NCBI GenBank assembly: GCA_009733775.1
Contig: WOGZ01000075.1
Coordinates: 62,001 to 126,000, forward strand
Length of the DNA stretch: 64,000 nt
Source of the DNA: Alectoria sarmentosa
Lineage: Eukaryota; Ascomycota; Lecanoromycetes; Lecanorales; Parmeliaceae
Direction: 5' to 3'
Shown: positions 10,199-22,565 of the stretch, in pieces
Layout of the letters: every line of letters begins with the position of its first letter
Position numbering within the stretch: the stretch's first letter is position 1
The notes under the pieces: model-generated
The model's input: only the letters and a program-made list of their open reading frames with translations
The model's database searches: none
Told to the model about the DNA's origin: nothing
Made by a program: the position numbers and the translations under genes

Positions 10199-10843
10199 AT
10201 GAGTCGCGTGCACAACGCAAGCAATCCTGACCCCCGCAGAACTCCAGACCCAGCCCCACGACCCACATTTGGCCTATGGGACGCCATATTCTTCCTTGAC
10301 CAGCCTAGCACGTCTCTGAGCAAGGCTGACGAAGCTGTATTTGGCCACTGGGATGACTATGCCGATCAGGCCATCAAGATACTGCACCAGACGATTGAGC
10401 AGACAGAGCGATTGGATTTTTCGAATGATGAATACACAGATCTCGTTCGAACCTTTCAAGCTTTCCCGCACCGACCCAACCTCTCGACCGTGCTCAGGGA
10501 CAATGTGTATGATGAGAATGAGTGCGGGGTCAAGGCATTGGCCAATCTAACTCAGACACCCGTTCAGAAGGTCTGGCACATGTGGGCTACCAGAGTCGAG
10601 GAGATTTATCAAGGGCTGGCCGAGAAGATGAGTCTTTGTAAGCTAAAGCTTGCCAAGCAGGATGAGGATGAGGATGAGGATGACTTTGGCTTGGCACATT
10701 TGTCCCTTTCGTCCGATGTGTCCAAAGCAGAGAGTTTGATAGGCCTGTTGCATAAGATTTTGGACTCAGCTAGCGAACCCGACGAGGAGTCGGATGACGC
10801 CAACACTGGTTTGGAAGCTCACATGCAGCTCATGGGCTTCTGA
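10199..10843 (+). CDS. W-A-D helix-repeat family protein 1 (214 aa)
   Basis: Intronless; ATG at 10199. It belongs to a family with two other members in this window (11443 and 35579). The shared block runs without gaps for about 47 residues from W51: HWDDYAD, then L-D-F-S-x-D-E-Y, then FPHRP. A second copy of the helix motif (VWHMWATRVEE) starts near W126, so the protein looks like an internal duplication of W-x2-[WY]-A-x2-[VLI]-E. A run of DEDEDED near residue 155 is followed by an acidic tail. No signal peptide or membrane span is seen. I do not recognise the family. The predicted structure is mainly alpha-helical, perhaps two helical hairpins; function unknown. Confidence 0.72.
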   Translation: MSRVHNASNPDPRRTPDPAPRPTFGLWDAIFFLDQPSTSLSKADEAVFGHWDDYADQAIKILHQTIEQTERLDFSNDEYTDLVRTFQAFPHRPNLSTVLRDNVYDENECGVKALANLTQTPVQKVWHMWATRVEEIYQGLAEKMSLCKLKLAKQDEDEDEDDFGLAHLSLSSDVSKAESLIGLLHKILDSASEPDEESDDANTGLEAHMQLMGF

Positions 10844-11442
10844 CAAAATCAATGCCTTCCATCTGGAATCAATATTTGGACTGGCCATCGTGTGCAACAT
10901 ATCTGCATTGTATTTCGGGCCTGAATATCTGTGTGATATGGAAAATGGCCGTCGTAGTGATAGATGCACCTCTTCCAGTCCAATTGCTGAGATAATCATG
11001 GGAGATTCGTATTGCCCAATTGCATATCTGTCCATGACCACCTCTACTCTTTGCATCCGAATTCTTGATTTTGAATTTTCACCAAGAAAAGTTCGTTGTG
11101 AAGTTTGATGCAGTCATGTGGGAGCACTATACAGCGACTTTGGAAATCGCGCCCCTATCTCATCACCTATGTCGCCCTACCCCAACTACAGCAAGCATTG
11201 TTCCAAAAAAAAATGCATTTGAACAACTACGAAAACTTTCGTTAAAGACGCGATAGCTAGGGCTTTGTCGACACTTCGTGCAAAGACTTTGCCAACACAT
11301 CTTTGTGTACCCTTTCAACACCTCTTGATTGTAAACTAGTCTCGGTCATCTTTATTTTCTTCAAAAGTGTCTACTTTCTTTCCATACTACTCACCACCTA
11401 AATTTGAGCAGCTCAAAGAGTGGGTCCGGGATCACCAACGCA

Positions 11443-12150
11443 ATGGACTCCCTCAGCATTTCAGACCCGCGTAGGGTCCCTGCCTTGCCACTGCGCCCTT
11501 TGTGGCTGGTGGAAGAAGCTATGAATCGCGAAGCAGATGTTTCCAAGGCCACTCGAGACGTTATGGACACTTGGAACGCATGGGCCGATTGCGTAGAGAA
11601 AGTCTTTCAACAGATGGGCGATCAAACGGCAGACCTCGACATCTCAGAAGATGAATACATTAGCTTTATCCACATGTTCGCTTCTCACCCGGCGAGGCCT
11701 ACCCGACGACCGGTCGAGGACATAACGGAGCACGAAGATTGGTTTATCAGGACCATGCCACTTAGATATCTCACACACCTCCATGGTCTCTGGAACGCAT
11801 ATGCTGACAAGCTCGAGAAGACCTATGTGGGCGTGGCCGCTGAGCTTGGACGCTGCAATTTGCTGACTTCTGCTTTTGAAATAACGTCGACGAGAGTGCA
11901 ATTGCATAGCATTTTACGTTCCATGCTGGGTCCAGGGAGACCGTTCCACGGGCCAGCAGATACGCGCGCTTATGAGGTGGTGGCTGTTCCAGAGATGAGT
12001 CGACAGGTACCCTCGGTCATTCACACAGACCAACTGGTGTCGGGGATAGTGAATATGAGTCTTTATGGAGCGCCGGCCAACGACATAGAAGGTGCGGAGG
12101 AGCTGGTAGTAGGATTGGAGAATATGAAACTAAAGGCAGAATTCCATTGA
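11443..12150 (+). CDS. W-A-D helix-repeat family protein 2 (235 aa)
   Basis: Intronless; begins MDSLSISDPRR at 11443. Tandem neighbour of the 10199 gene, 600 nt downstream and on the same strand, so probably a local duplicate. First motif at W44 (TWNAWADCVEK), then LDISEDEY and SHPARP; second motif at W117 (LWNAYADKLEK). The C-terminal part is longer than in the other two copies and ends in a segment with MSLYG and NMKL. Divergence between copies is strong outside the motifs, so the duplication is old or the proteins evolve fast. Function unknown. Confidence 0.75.
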   Translation: MDSLSISDPRRVPALPLRPLWLVEEAMNREADVSKATRDVMDTWNAWADCVEKVFQQMGDQTADLDISEDEYISFIHMFASHPARPTRRPVEDITEHEDWFIRTMPLRYLTHLHGLWNAYADKLEKTYVGVAAELGRCNLLTSAFEITSTRVQLHSILRSMLGPGRPFHGPADTRAYEVVAVPEMSRQVPSVIHTDQLVSGIVNMSLYGAPANDIEGAEELVVGLENMKLKAEFH

Positions 12151-12870
12151 CCGGAACTTGGCACGAAGTAGCACAAGCTGCAAAATAATTACAGCGGAGT
12201 TTGCCCGAGAGATTCCATAAAACAGTTGAGGATTCGAGGAGCAAGTGCCCATAGGACGAGAATGTAACATTAAGCATGAGAGAAAAATCGGAAACATGTG
12301 TTACGCTTACGCTCCTTTGATTTCGGACTCCAGCATTCAGGCAAATCTGAGACTTGTGATGAGCACCAGACTCATCCTCTTTACTCTCACAGCCTGCTCA
12401 ATGGCATAGAAGCTAGCCTTCCGAGCAAAGATGTGTAATTGACCTGGTCCTCTTTAGAATCATGGGTGGCGGCGACCTGACACCTGTCGAAGGAGCCTTC
12501 TTCTCGTAGCCTTGGGAAAGTGTATCTTTGGCTCCTCAGGCTCTTGCGATAATACTGTTCAAGGTTGGGAGGATGGATATAAGCCGTGGGGTATGTGCAT
12601 GAAGGCTATTGGAACAGCCTGTACAGCCCTGGTGGCATTTCTAGGAGTCGGATGAGTAGCTTCGGCCGTAACTGGCGTTCTTTTTGTGTTCTTGACGCTG
12701 TGTAAATAATGGGGTTTCAGCCTTTCCGGAGCTTCTCTAAAAATTCAGCCTTTGCACCGCGCTCCAAATTAGCTATGTGGCAGGAGGTAGAAATCAGGTG
12801 TGTCATATTGCCAGAACTGCGATGCTTAATTGTTCAGCAGTCAATCATAGTCAGTAGGCCTGAGCGATAT

Positions 12871-12899
12871 CTTTCTTTCTTTCTTTCTTCCTTCCTTCT
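12871..12899. repeat. CTTT/CTTC microsatellite
   Basis: Tandem CTTT units passing into CTTC, about 29 nt. Confidence 0.85.
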
Positions 12900-13557
12900 A
12901 GAAGAGAAGAGATGAGATGTTGATTCTTCAAGAGCTGTCGTGGGGGGAGGTTGAGGGAAGGTTTCAAGTTTCAAGTTTCAAATTCAAGATTTCAAGTGTG
13001 TGTGTGATCCTATGTACGTACTTTGCGGTAGGTACCGTTCCTGCGGCTATTACGTAAGTAAGGTACTCGGTATTATGTATTGTTATGATTATTACCTGCA
13101 TTGCATGGCGTTGTCTACAGTTAAAGTAAGGTAAGGGAAGGTAGCTACTGTAAGCCCGTACTTGGTTTTAGTTTTGGTTTGGAATTATTACCTTACTTAC
13201 CTTAGGTACCTACATGGTATTCGCTGCCTTTGAGGAAAGGGATCCGCAGCCAGTCAGACTGACTCAGCCAGGGCAGGCATAGCCGGACTGAGGGGTAACT
13301 TGCATAAGCCGTTGTTCCCCTTCAACTGTAAAGTATCTTGTATCTTGGTCAATGGTCATGAAAAAGTCGGGCAGGTAGTGGCACTAGTAATGCAGACTAG
13401 TAGCAAAAGAAAAAGAAAAAAAAGTGGAAGTGGTAAAAGTCTAAATGGTGGTGATCCCGATAGCGACAAATCCTTCGTTCGAATTGATAATGCCAATCTT
13501 CCTCTTTTCGTGCGTGGCGTGTGGGCATGTGAACAGATCAACAACAGGAAAATAAGG

Positions 13558-13576
13558 AAAAAAAAAAAAAAAAAAA
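13558..13576. repeat. Poly-A tract (19 A)
   Basis: Nineteen consecutive A on the + strand, inside a wider A/G-rich segment from about 13400 to 13620. Confidence 0.9.
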
Positions 13577-14284
13577 GGAAGATAGACAAAAGGGCTGGGA
13601 AAGTGGGAAGAAGTGGAAAGTGGAGGGTCCAGACGTGTTTCTCTCCCATTCGCTCGCCTCCGACCCCCAGACCCACAAGATCCCAATCCAGCGACTGGCC
13701 ATCCCCCTTTTCCGGGTAAGACCTGCGACTCATTCACCCAATGCCTGGTTGGTCTTTGGGTCGCTGATATTGCCATTTTCATGGCCAGTTTGCTGATCGT
13801 TGAGATGAAACTTTGAGGGCTTGGAGAGCTAAGATTATCTGCGCCTGCTTCCGGATGTTCCCATCTTCCCATCTTCCCCGTGAGGCAGAGCGACGGTTAG
13901 GCTGGGGATACACTCGCATACCCTTTGGACCAGGGCGGGATCTAAGGGTAACCACTATCGCAAAACCAAGCAGGCCAATCGATCCGTGCTAACATCGCTC
14001 CACTCACCACACTATCGATATCCTTTCATCGCCGAAGCTGACATCACCGCACCGTACGCGGAGATCTAAGGCAATAGGGCACAGATGTTTCAAAAGGCAT
14101 TCCTTCCATCTGATTTGCCGCCATATCAGCGAGTCCTCGAAATACGAGACGAGACGAGACATATGCACAGCATTGTGCGGCGGGATGCGGTGTGAGCTTA
14201 ATTGCGCCCCTCCTTGCCTATGCAGATCGCCGTTGTGCTTTGAAAAGGTTGTCTACTCCAAAATATGTCAGGGGCTGGGAATTA

Positions 14285-14304
14285 ATCATCATCATCATCA
14301 TCAT
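14285..14304. repeat. ATC trinucleotide repeat
   Basis: About six ATC units in the stuA upstream region. Confidence 0.85.
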
Positions 14305-14332
14305 TAACGTGGGATAAATCCGATGGTCGGAG

Positions 14333-14353
14333 AACCTACCTACCTACCTACCT
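14333..14353. repeat. ACCT tetranucleotide repeat
   Basis: Five ACCT units. Confidence 0.85.
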
Positions 14354-15790
14354 CCTCAGCCTTGACCGGGAACCTGTCCATGAATTTCATCTTCACTCTG
14401 CCAAGGCAAGATCTTCAAATGACGGGCCATTTGGGCGAATGATTTTGAGTGAGTGATAATACCTAGGTACCGTGGATGATTCTGCGTTGTGGCATGTGTT
14501 TGATTCATTAATTAGGTACGGTATGCCATTGCCATGTTGGGTTCACCGCCAAAAGATAGAAGCGCCGGCCGCAGCCAGAATATTCTATTTTCACCTAGGT
14601 ACTAAGGTAGTAGGTAGATATGAGTGGTCACTGGTCTCTGAGTGTGCCAGAGTGGACACTGGGCTGATGCGTTGTCAAACGCCACGGAGGCTTGAGGGCC
14701 TATCAAATCCCTCATCCCGGTTTTCTTCTCCACATCACCCGCGGATCCAAACGTCAAAAGGCTAGTCCCTTATCAGCTCTAGCTCGCCTTTCCCCCAGAA
14801 TTCGTTCTGGGCTGTCCTATCACGTCCTCTATCGTAGTCTTGAACCTCTCCTCTCCAGCGAACTGGGAATTTGGAGGACACTACACTGGCACACCCTCAT
14901 TCTTGCTCGTCTCATACTGTAAGCGCTGTGCCTCTTGGCTCAGCTGTTTGCCTGAATTCGTTCCAACTTCCGAGTGGGATAGCCAGCTAGTGGGGGGAAC
15001 TACGTGTCTCGGCTCGCTTGGTTCAAGTGGTGGGTGGGCATTCTGGTGTCCTCACAATCAATCTTTCAAACGCGGCTTTTGATTTCCCCAGGATCGCTGA
15101 GAATTTTAATCATACAGTCTGACAGAGGGACTTCGCCATGGATGCACGATAATTGCAATGGCTCGGAAAGGAAGGCCCATCAAATGGGATATTAGCTCCC
15201 CCCCTTCTCCCGAGTCCCGAGCGTCTGCGATTGACCCTTGTTTTTCTCTCTTCTTCTTCTTCGCCTTTTCAAATTGTACTGCATGTGCATGCTAAATGAC
15301 ACTCTTAACCTGGAACGAATTGAAGATGCCTTATCGTCGCGATCGCGCAATGCATGAACTGGTTTTCTCCTTACAGGCATTCCAGTGGCATTTCGTTCAA
15401 TTCGAACCGAGTCGACGATTGCCCAAAGCTTCAAACCTTGTGATCTTCGAGTAGTGGACCAGGTGTGTTCCGGGCCGACCAATTGGGCTGCCTCAAGCCC
15501 GCGTATCAAGTGTTGCTCTTGGATGTCGATCAAATATGCTGCCAGGGTATTTGGTGGGAATTGATAGGACAGTCGAAAAAGAGACTTTCGCTTGCCTGCA
15601 TGTGCAGTCCCCTAAAGCCCCTAAAAGCGGAAGAGACAGCTTCCTCTCGATATTGAACACGGACCGACCACTAGGCGACTAGAGTAATCCCTGGCTTTTT
15701 TTCCCTTCTCCCGCCGGCCATCAATTTTCGCTTCGATGATGGCCGTTAAATTAATTACCTAGTACATCAATAATTGTGATAGTTGTTGGC

Positions 15791-15832
<42 letters not shown>
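15791..15832. repeat. AAT trinucleotide microsatellite (about 14 units)
   Basis: Perfect AAT units over 42 nt, the longest simple repeat upstream of stuA. Confidence 0.95.
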
Positions 15833-15833
<1 letters not shown>

Positions 15834-16035
15834 CAAAGCAATATTGCCTGCTCCCACAATTGTAGATGGACCATTAGACTGGCACACTGTCCACGGACTT
15901 GATAAGACCAGCCTTCTCCCTGTAGTTCGCCCCGAGCCGTTGAGTTGCATCAAAAAGAGCCCGTCTCCCGCGCTCTTGCATGACTACTGCACCTGCTTTT
16001 CCAACGGCCACCACCACCACTTCCACCATCCTACC

Positions 16036-16068
16036 TGTCAGTCTGTCAGTCTGTCAGTCAGTCAGTCA
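16036..16068. repeat. GTCT/GTCA microsatellite
   Basis: Alternating TGTCAGTC units passing into AGTC units, about 33 nt. Confidence 0.85.
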
Positions 16069-17406
16069 ATCTCTCCTTCAGGACATTCACGATATCTGTG
16101 CCTCTCAATCGTAACAGGTTGTCCTTGTTCTCAAATCCATTTATTCGCTCGATGCCAATTGGGTGCCAAAAGACACATATCCATCCCACAGAACGCACAG
16201 AACTCCAAAGATTGCCCTCGCGCATATCCACAGTGGATGTTCCCACAGATCTGATCTACTTCATTGGACCTCGACTCGTCTGACTTGAAAAAACCGAGAT
16301 CCATCATTCGCTTTTGTCTCAGCCAAAAAATAATAAGCACGAGGCACCACCCGACATTTCTTGGTGATCACGGGTGTAAGCCAAAGCTATCCTATCATCA
16401 CGCCGGACATCCCAGACGCCGAAGCAACTAGCTTAGCGCTAACAGCGCACCCCCAGCCTCCGCCATCTTGTGCCTCTGCGTCCCCTCCCCCAGCCTAGGA
16501 AGTGGGAAGAGCTTTATTCAGGCTGCACTTCTTGCATGCACCTTTCACGAGCCAGGAGGTACGTATGTACGATCAATGTCGCGCAAACATCTTTCCTTTC
16601 ATGTCCGTACCCTATGTCCTGCCCAATTTTGCGCCGCTGACCTGGACCTGTACAGCTGCGGAGAGATCAACTTGTCCCCCCCCCCAGAGAACTTTACCGG
16701 TCAACGAAACTCTACGAGCGTAACGGCCATTTACACGATCTTTATACCTCAAATCTCCAGTACCTCATAGACGCGTGTTCGAAGCGATTTTGCACCTTGA
16801 CCTTGCTCTTTTCGCCTTATCTAGCAAGCTACAGCGCACAGCGATCCACTGCATTTACCTGCATCAAAGCAAGCAAACAATCCCAAAGCCACCCCCTTAA
16901 CGACCTGAAACGAGCGACACGCCTTTGATGTCTTGATACAGCGCTTCAATACTTCTTCAGGCACGTCCGCAACCTAGTTGAAGTGCAGAATCATCTGCCA
17001 CCATCCTCTGTACATCAGCCTACTCCGCCTTGCATACCCATATTCCATCTGGACCTTACCACACCCGACATTGGCAGTGCTCTACATACCCGCGCACACA
17101 TTCAATAGATCTCCTACTCAAGACAGCCTCCCTTTAGAAGTCTTTCAGAAAGGTCACCTGCCGAGCAATTGGATTGGCTTTACGAACGAGCCCAACGGCC
17201 GAGACGACGACAAGGTTGGAGCTGGTATTGGAGCCGCTTGACTCCCTCGAGTCTCAGGAAAAAAGACCGCAGACAGACTCTACTGCGACGAATTGCGCTT
17301 TCTTCTACGAAGCCAGCAGTCGCAAGCGGAGATTGTCGGGAATATTTTTACCTATATCCGTCGCCATCTTGAGCATCAGAACCTCCAAAGGTCAATCAGG
17401 CCATTG

Positions 17407-19961
17407 ATGAACAATACCGAAAAGCTGGAGCTCCCGTCGATATCCCAGGTTCAAACCCGTGGCCCTGTTGACAGTCCGTGGTTGAGCTCAAATTACTCTC
17501 GTCCAAAACTTCCCGGTGACCGTCTGCCAGATCTGCACCTACCTCAGTCCTACGCGCCGACAACCGCGCGCGTTGGAGGCCCAGAGCCTTTGTCAAACGC
17601 CCACGGCATTCAATATTCTACCGCTCACGCAGGCTCGTACTCCGACAACAATCCTGGGATCGGGCTAAAGACGCCGTCGCCTTCACCAACTTCTCTGTGC
17701 TCCGCGCCTCCGATCCACGGACTGCCAGAGGATTCAGAAGGGCGCTCGGATTACACGCAATCAAATCATTATACCCAGTCTACCGGTCACTATCAGAGCG
17801 CAATGAACCCGCAGCACCAGTACCTAGAGTCGCAACCGAATCAGATGTCCGGAGGACAACCATACGCACCTCACTCTACCACTGCGAGCGGTATGACCCA
17901 ATATTCCAGCTATCCACAACAGCAGCCGCCACCGTTGCAACCAGGGCCTGGCAGTTATGCGCAGTCTCCCGGTTATGGCCAGTACGGCTATCCCAATAGT
18001 ATAACCTCTCCATCGGGGCCTGGCCATCCAGTGTCCTCTTCTATGGGTGGACAGGTGAATTCGGGATTGCTCCCCTTGCCAGGTAATCCCTACAAATTCT
18101 GACCAGACTGCGAATCTTTAGCTGACCCAAAAAGTGATGGGAGCAGGCGGTCCTGCACAGCATACGTACGTGGGAGCGCCCACTGGGCCTCCTCCAAATT
18201 ACCCTCCGCAAAATCCTGATACAAGTGGTCAAGTGGCTCCCTCAGGCATGAAGCCCAGAGTAACTGCAACTCTGTGGGAGGATGAGGGATGCATGTGCTT
18301 TCAGGTCGAAGCTAAGGGCGTATGCGTCGCTCGAAGAGATGGTAAGGCCCATTGCATGCAGCTTGCATCATGCCGATCAACCAGATGCATACCAGCTCAA
18401 GCACATTGGACTAATGCGACGAACAGACAACCATATGATAAACGGCACGAAGCTCCTCAACGTGGCTGGAATGACTAGAGGTCGACGAGACGGAATACTC
18501 AAAAGTGAGAAGACCCGACATGTGGTTAAGATCGGTCCAATGCATCTCAAGGGTGTCTGGTATGAGGCTGCGGAGTCATTTGATTGTTCTTGACGCTGAC
18601 TTGGAAACAGGATTCCTTTCGACCGGGCCCTAGACTTTGCCAACAAGGAAAAGATTACAGAATCGCTGTATCCTTTATTTGTGCATAACATTGGCGCTCT
18701 TCTATACCACCCAACAAACCAGAGCAGGACAAATGCCGTGATGGCTGCCGCTGATCGTCGAAGACTAGAAACACAGAAGCAACAAGGTGGAGCAGTGGGC
18801 CATCCAGGCTCGCAGCCTCCATCTTTGCATCATCACCATTCAATGGGCAGCTCTATTAATACACAGCAACCGCATTCAATTGCTCCTCACCCAGGCTCAG
18901 GGAGACCAGGCTTGGATAGAGCACATACCTTTCCAACTCCACCGACCAGCGCATCAAGCACCAGCATTGGACTAAGCAACCAGGGTTCCTATGGTTGGGA
19001 AGGCCAGAGCATCCCCGGGAGTGCTCAGCCCTTGATCCTCGACAGTCACCCACATTCAACGCCGGCTACGCCAGCAACTACTCCTCCAGGGACCTCAATG
19101 CCGACTTTGCAGCCGTATCAAAGTCATCAATCATATGACAATACTCGACCGATGTACTCTTCGGCCGCCCCGCAGCAAGCTCAATATGCAACGCAACATC
19201 AACAGCAGGGCATGTCACATGGAACGCCCTTATCAGCAAATTCTTATGGAAAACAAGATATGGGACCTCCTGCGACAACACGTGCCCCAGGATCGAAGAC
19301 AGAGAGCGAACATGGTGACTCAAAGAGCGGCATTTACGGCCACAGCCAGGGAAATGATCGGGTGGGCCACGAGGAAGCAGAGCATGAGCAGGAGGGCGAG
19401 TACTCGCACGACAATAGCGCTTACGCTCCCCACCGTGGTCCGTATAATCATTACAGTTCAGCCTCGCATATGGGCTCCTTACATGGAGAACATGCTCAAG
19501 CTCCTTCTGAGATCAATGGGTCTCAATCTCACCAGAACGGCTCGGGTCGATCGACACCCCGTACATCTAATGGGGGCCAACAACAGTGGCCTGCGGCAGG
19601 ATATCATACTCCGCCCCGCGCTGCGCCATCAAGCAATCTCTACAATCAAATGAGTGATACTCGCGGTACGGTAACGAATGGCAACAATGGCGCAGATCAC
19701 TATTCGACGGCGCCGCTTCATCCATACGCTCCCACCCAGGCCAACGGTGTCATCCCATCTAACAAACGAATGCGCGAGGATGAAGAGTATTCTTCTCGCC
19801 CTGGAAGTCGCAATGATGACATGGACTCTATGAAACGTCGGAAGATGGGCCGAGAGGGCAGTGGGGCTGGCAAAATAGCCAGCAGCTCGTACGAAAGTGA
19901 TGTAAAGCCCGTCAGCGCCAACCGACCTCGAAACATTGCAACTCCGCGCGCTCATCGGTGA
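17407..19961 (+). CDS. stuA: APSES-domain transcription factor StuA
   Basis: Four exons: 17407-18082, 18135-18341, 18427-18559 and 18611-19961. The introns are 51-85 nt and the protein is 788 residues. The APSES DNA-binding domain lies at about 266-375 and is split by two introns at TxVARRD|DNHMINGTK and LKGVW|IPFDRA. Its core reads NHMINGTKLLNVAGMTRGRR, KTRHVVKIGPMHLKGVWIPF and YPLFVHNIGALLYHPTN, near-identical to StuA/Efg1/Phd1. A Pro/Gln/Ser/Tyr-rich N terminus and a long disordered Gln/His/Ser-rich C terminus flank it. A basic KRRK patch near residue 750 is a likely nuclear signal. StuA orthologues control asexual development, dimorphism, secondary metabolism and, in pathogens, effector expression. 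The start is supported by an ATG-free 480-nt leader. APSES usually reads VARRED; here it is VARRDD. Confidence 0.95.
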
Positions 19962-21695
19962 GTTCACGAACAGCGACTCTCGACAATCGAATCGGCGTAG
20001 GGACGATTTGGGAGACTAAATCGATAAGGATTTGACCAATCCGATTAATCTTGACGCTCAATCTCTTGTATTCTGGACCATTTACCACGAACTTTCTTGC
20101 ATACAGTTCTATCTAATGTCTTTTCGGTGTAATCACCAATCGCCACACCAAGGACACATCTTTCGTCTCCTGCTCCTCTACGACGACTATTCTAGCATCC
20201 AAGAAGCCCCTTTTCGCCTCCTTTTCTACCACATCTTAGTCGACCAATTATTTACGACATCACGACACGAGCTTCGCTTCTTGATGAACCCATTTTCCAA
20301 TACCCCGCGCGAGAGAGGTGGGCTTTACGATTACGATTTTCTTATGATGGATATGTGTGAAAGCAGCGGTATTATGACGGCAATACAGTGTTTAATTCAA
20401 CCAAAAAAGCCTGTGATGGAACTAGGCCGGGGGCGATGAGCAGCTGGATAGTGTTTGCTTTCTTGGCTTGCGAGTTGCGAGAGAGTCTGCTGTTCTGATA
20501 TTGGCCCACCCTAGGGTAGGATAGCAATGAAAGACGGTTGGCTCGCATGTCTGAATCGCCCTCGCATATGATGGATTGGCCCAAAAGGCAATTGAGCGTT
20601 GGATCGAGTAAATCCGATGATCGACTTGTAGGCATGCATGACGTTGTCCCGATGGCCCTAGAGTAGAGTAGCAGGCAGTGCATGAAGCTGGGCAAGAAGC
20701 TGGAGATGTTGATTGATGAAACAGCCAGGTTTGGGTTGGCGTAGAGGACTAGAGGCTCCAGCTTGAGCTAGGTAGGGTACTGCTGCTGCTGTGAGAGGTG
20801 TCGATCTCGGATACATAGCCGGCGAGCAGGACTAATGCATGGGTTGGTGTGTCAGTTGCATACTTTACGTACTTACTTATGTACCTCATGCATTTACATT
20901 CGCCTTTGGTCTATTGCACCTGCAGGCGCATGTGCTGCACCATGGAGGCACCTTACCTCGACTTTTATCAATCTAACCAGTTACCACTGAAGCACGAAGC
21001 AGCGCCTCTACATAAGGCCAATCTTTTATCCTCCGAATATGTCCGAACGGCCTAGTGGGAATTAGCCGCTCCAGTTGTTTACCTGCTTTACCTTGACCTT
21101 TGACCTTTGATCATCCACGCACCTGCATCTTTTTGCCTCTTGCATCCAACTGCATCCCAACTGCATCCAATTGCATCCCATTGTATCCCAACAACCCGGA
21201 GATCCGAAGAAGGTTATCAGATGACAGATGCTGTGGCAACCTCCAAAATAATAGGAGGATGGAATCTACGGACCTGATCGTCAACGCATTCTTGACGCAG
21301 TGACGAGGATCCATGAGATTGAGATTGCGAACACGAGCACGAAAGCTGCATCTGGCACTAGTTGTTGGCCTTGCCCTCTACATCCGCGCCAGCCATTTTC
21401 CACCCGCAATCACACAATCAATCTGCAGGAACGCCCATTGCGCCTCGCACACCTATCGCGCCTGAAAGTGCTATCTGCACTGACCACCACCACCAACTCC
21501 ATGTCTGCATGCAATATCGGGCACCCGGGGTCTATCTGAAGCTGCAAGCTCCCAGTCTCGCCACCCGCCTTTTGAACACGATCTGCATCAGTCTGCATTC
21601 TGCAAGGCACGGACCGCCAACACCTGCCTCGCCTCGCCTCGCCTCGCCTACGCGGCCTCCAAGACCACCCCACTCTCGCATCTCCTCCGCCCCCA
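19962..21695. other. stuA 3' region and upstream of the BRCT gene, no gene seen
   Basis: Pyrimidine-rich 3' flank to about 20300, then unremarkable sequence. TGCATCC-like short repeats lie at about 21120-21190 and CCTCG repeats at about 21628-21648. Open frames here look like chance. Confidence 0.45.
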
Positions 21696-22565
21696 ATGCC
21701 CACCCCCCACCCCCACATACCCCCTGCGCCGGAACCCCTCCGCCGGACCTTCGATCCTTGGAACTCCTCCTCCACCGGTCACCAGCGGGCGGACAACCGT
21801 CTCGCTGGCAGTACCTCATGGCGCGCTTCTCGTACCATGAAATTAGGGCACCAATTCCGCGCTGGCGACGGGGGAGGGCAGAGGGTCTTTGATACCGTGG
21901 GGGCGGGCTCGAAAGATTTTGGCAGGGATGGCAGGAAGGAGAATGGGGGGTGGGAGAAGGGCGCGCCGGGGCTGAGACAGAAAGGATGGAGGGATGTGGG
22001 GCTGATGGTCAGTCAAGGGAGCCAGGCCGAGTTGGGGACGCAGGAGAAGGAGAAGCTAAAGAAAAAGAGGGAGGACCCGGAGTCTTTCGTGGACGATGGA
22101 GAAGACCCCAAATATCCGGAGAGCGAGAAGGGCATCTTCAGCGGCCTATGCATCTACATCAACGGCTCTACCGCCCCTGTAATCGGCGATCACAAACTCA
22201 AACGCCTTCTCGCCGAACACGGGGCTCACGTATCCATTGCCCTGGGCCGGCGCAGTGTCACTCACGTTATCGTGGGCGAGCCGAATAATGGCAGAGGCGC
22301 AGGCGCAGGGGGTGGGCTGGCTGGGAGTAAAATTCAGAAAGAGATATCGAGGGTACGGGGGAAGGGGGTCAAGTTTGTAGGCGTGGAGTGGGTGATGGAG
22401 AGTGTGAAGGCGGGAAAGAGGTTGTCGGAGGCGAGGTTTCAAGGGGTCAGTATTGCGCCGAAGGGGGTGGGGAGTGTTTATGAACTGTTCAAAAAGAAGG
22501 AAGATGTGAAAAAGGAAGACATGAAGACAAAGGTCAGTGACGGAGGCAAGGAAAAGAGCGGATGA
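21696..22565 (+). CDS. Single-BRCT-domain protein (289 aa)
   Basis: Intronless, 289 residues. The first ~150 residues are disordered and charged (KEKLKKKRED). A BRCT domain follows at about 146-250. It begins with GIFSGLCIYINGST, continues GDHKLKRLLAEHGAHVS and SVTHVIVGE, and ends with the hallmark KFVGVEWVMESVKAGKRLSE containing the conserved W. BRCT domains bind phosphopeptides or other BRCTs in DNA-damage and replication proteins. A lone BRCT with a disordered N terminus resembles the N-terminal module of Rev1-like proteins, but no polymerase part follows. The tail is Lys/Glu-rich. Fold call strong, precise role unknown. Confidence 0.82.
   Translation: MPTPHPHIPPAPEPLRRTFDPWNSSSTGHQRADNRLAGSTSWRASRTMKLGHQFRAGDGGGQRVFDTVGAGSKDFGRDGRKENGGWEKGAPGLRQKGWRDVGLMVSQGSQAELGTQEKEKLKKKREDPESFVDDGEDPKYPESEKGIFSGLCIYINGSTAPVIGDHKLKRLLAEHGAHVSIALGRRSVTHVIVGEPNNGRGAGAGGGLAGSKIQKEISRVRGKGVKFVGVEWVMESVKAGKRLSEARFQGVSIAPKGVGSVYELFKKKEDVKKEDMKTKVSDGGKEKSG

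Larger units (their letters stand above)
12151..17406. other. 5.2 kb gene-free region upstream of stuA, rich in simple repeats
   Basis: No gene can be supported in this stretch, although chance frames exist. It holds many microsatellites (listed separately) and several copies of TACCTAGGTA/GGTAAGTAAGG-like words. It also carries CT-rich stretches as expected of a long fungal promoter and leader. The last ~480 nt before the stuA ATG contain no ATG. The nearest upstream ATG, at 16928, is a two-codon open frame (ATG TCT TGA). Long leaders with mini-ORFs are known for Aspergillus nidulans stuA. Confidence 0.55.

Noticed and set aside
20032..20439. 135-codon frame downstream of stuA
   Set aside because: Lies in the probable 3' UTR; no recognisable motif.
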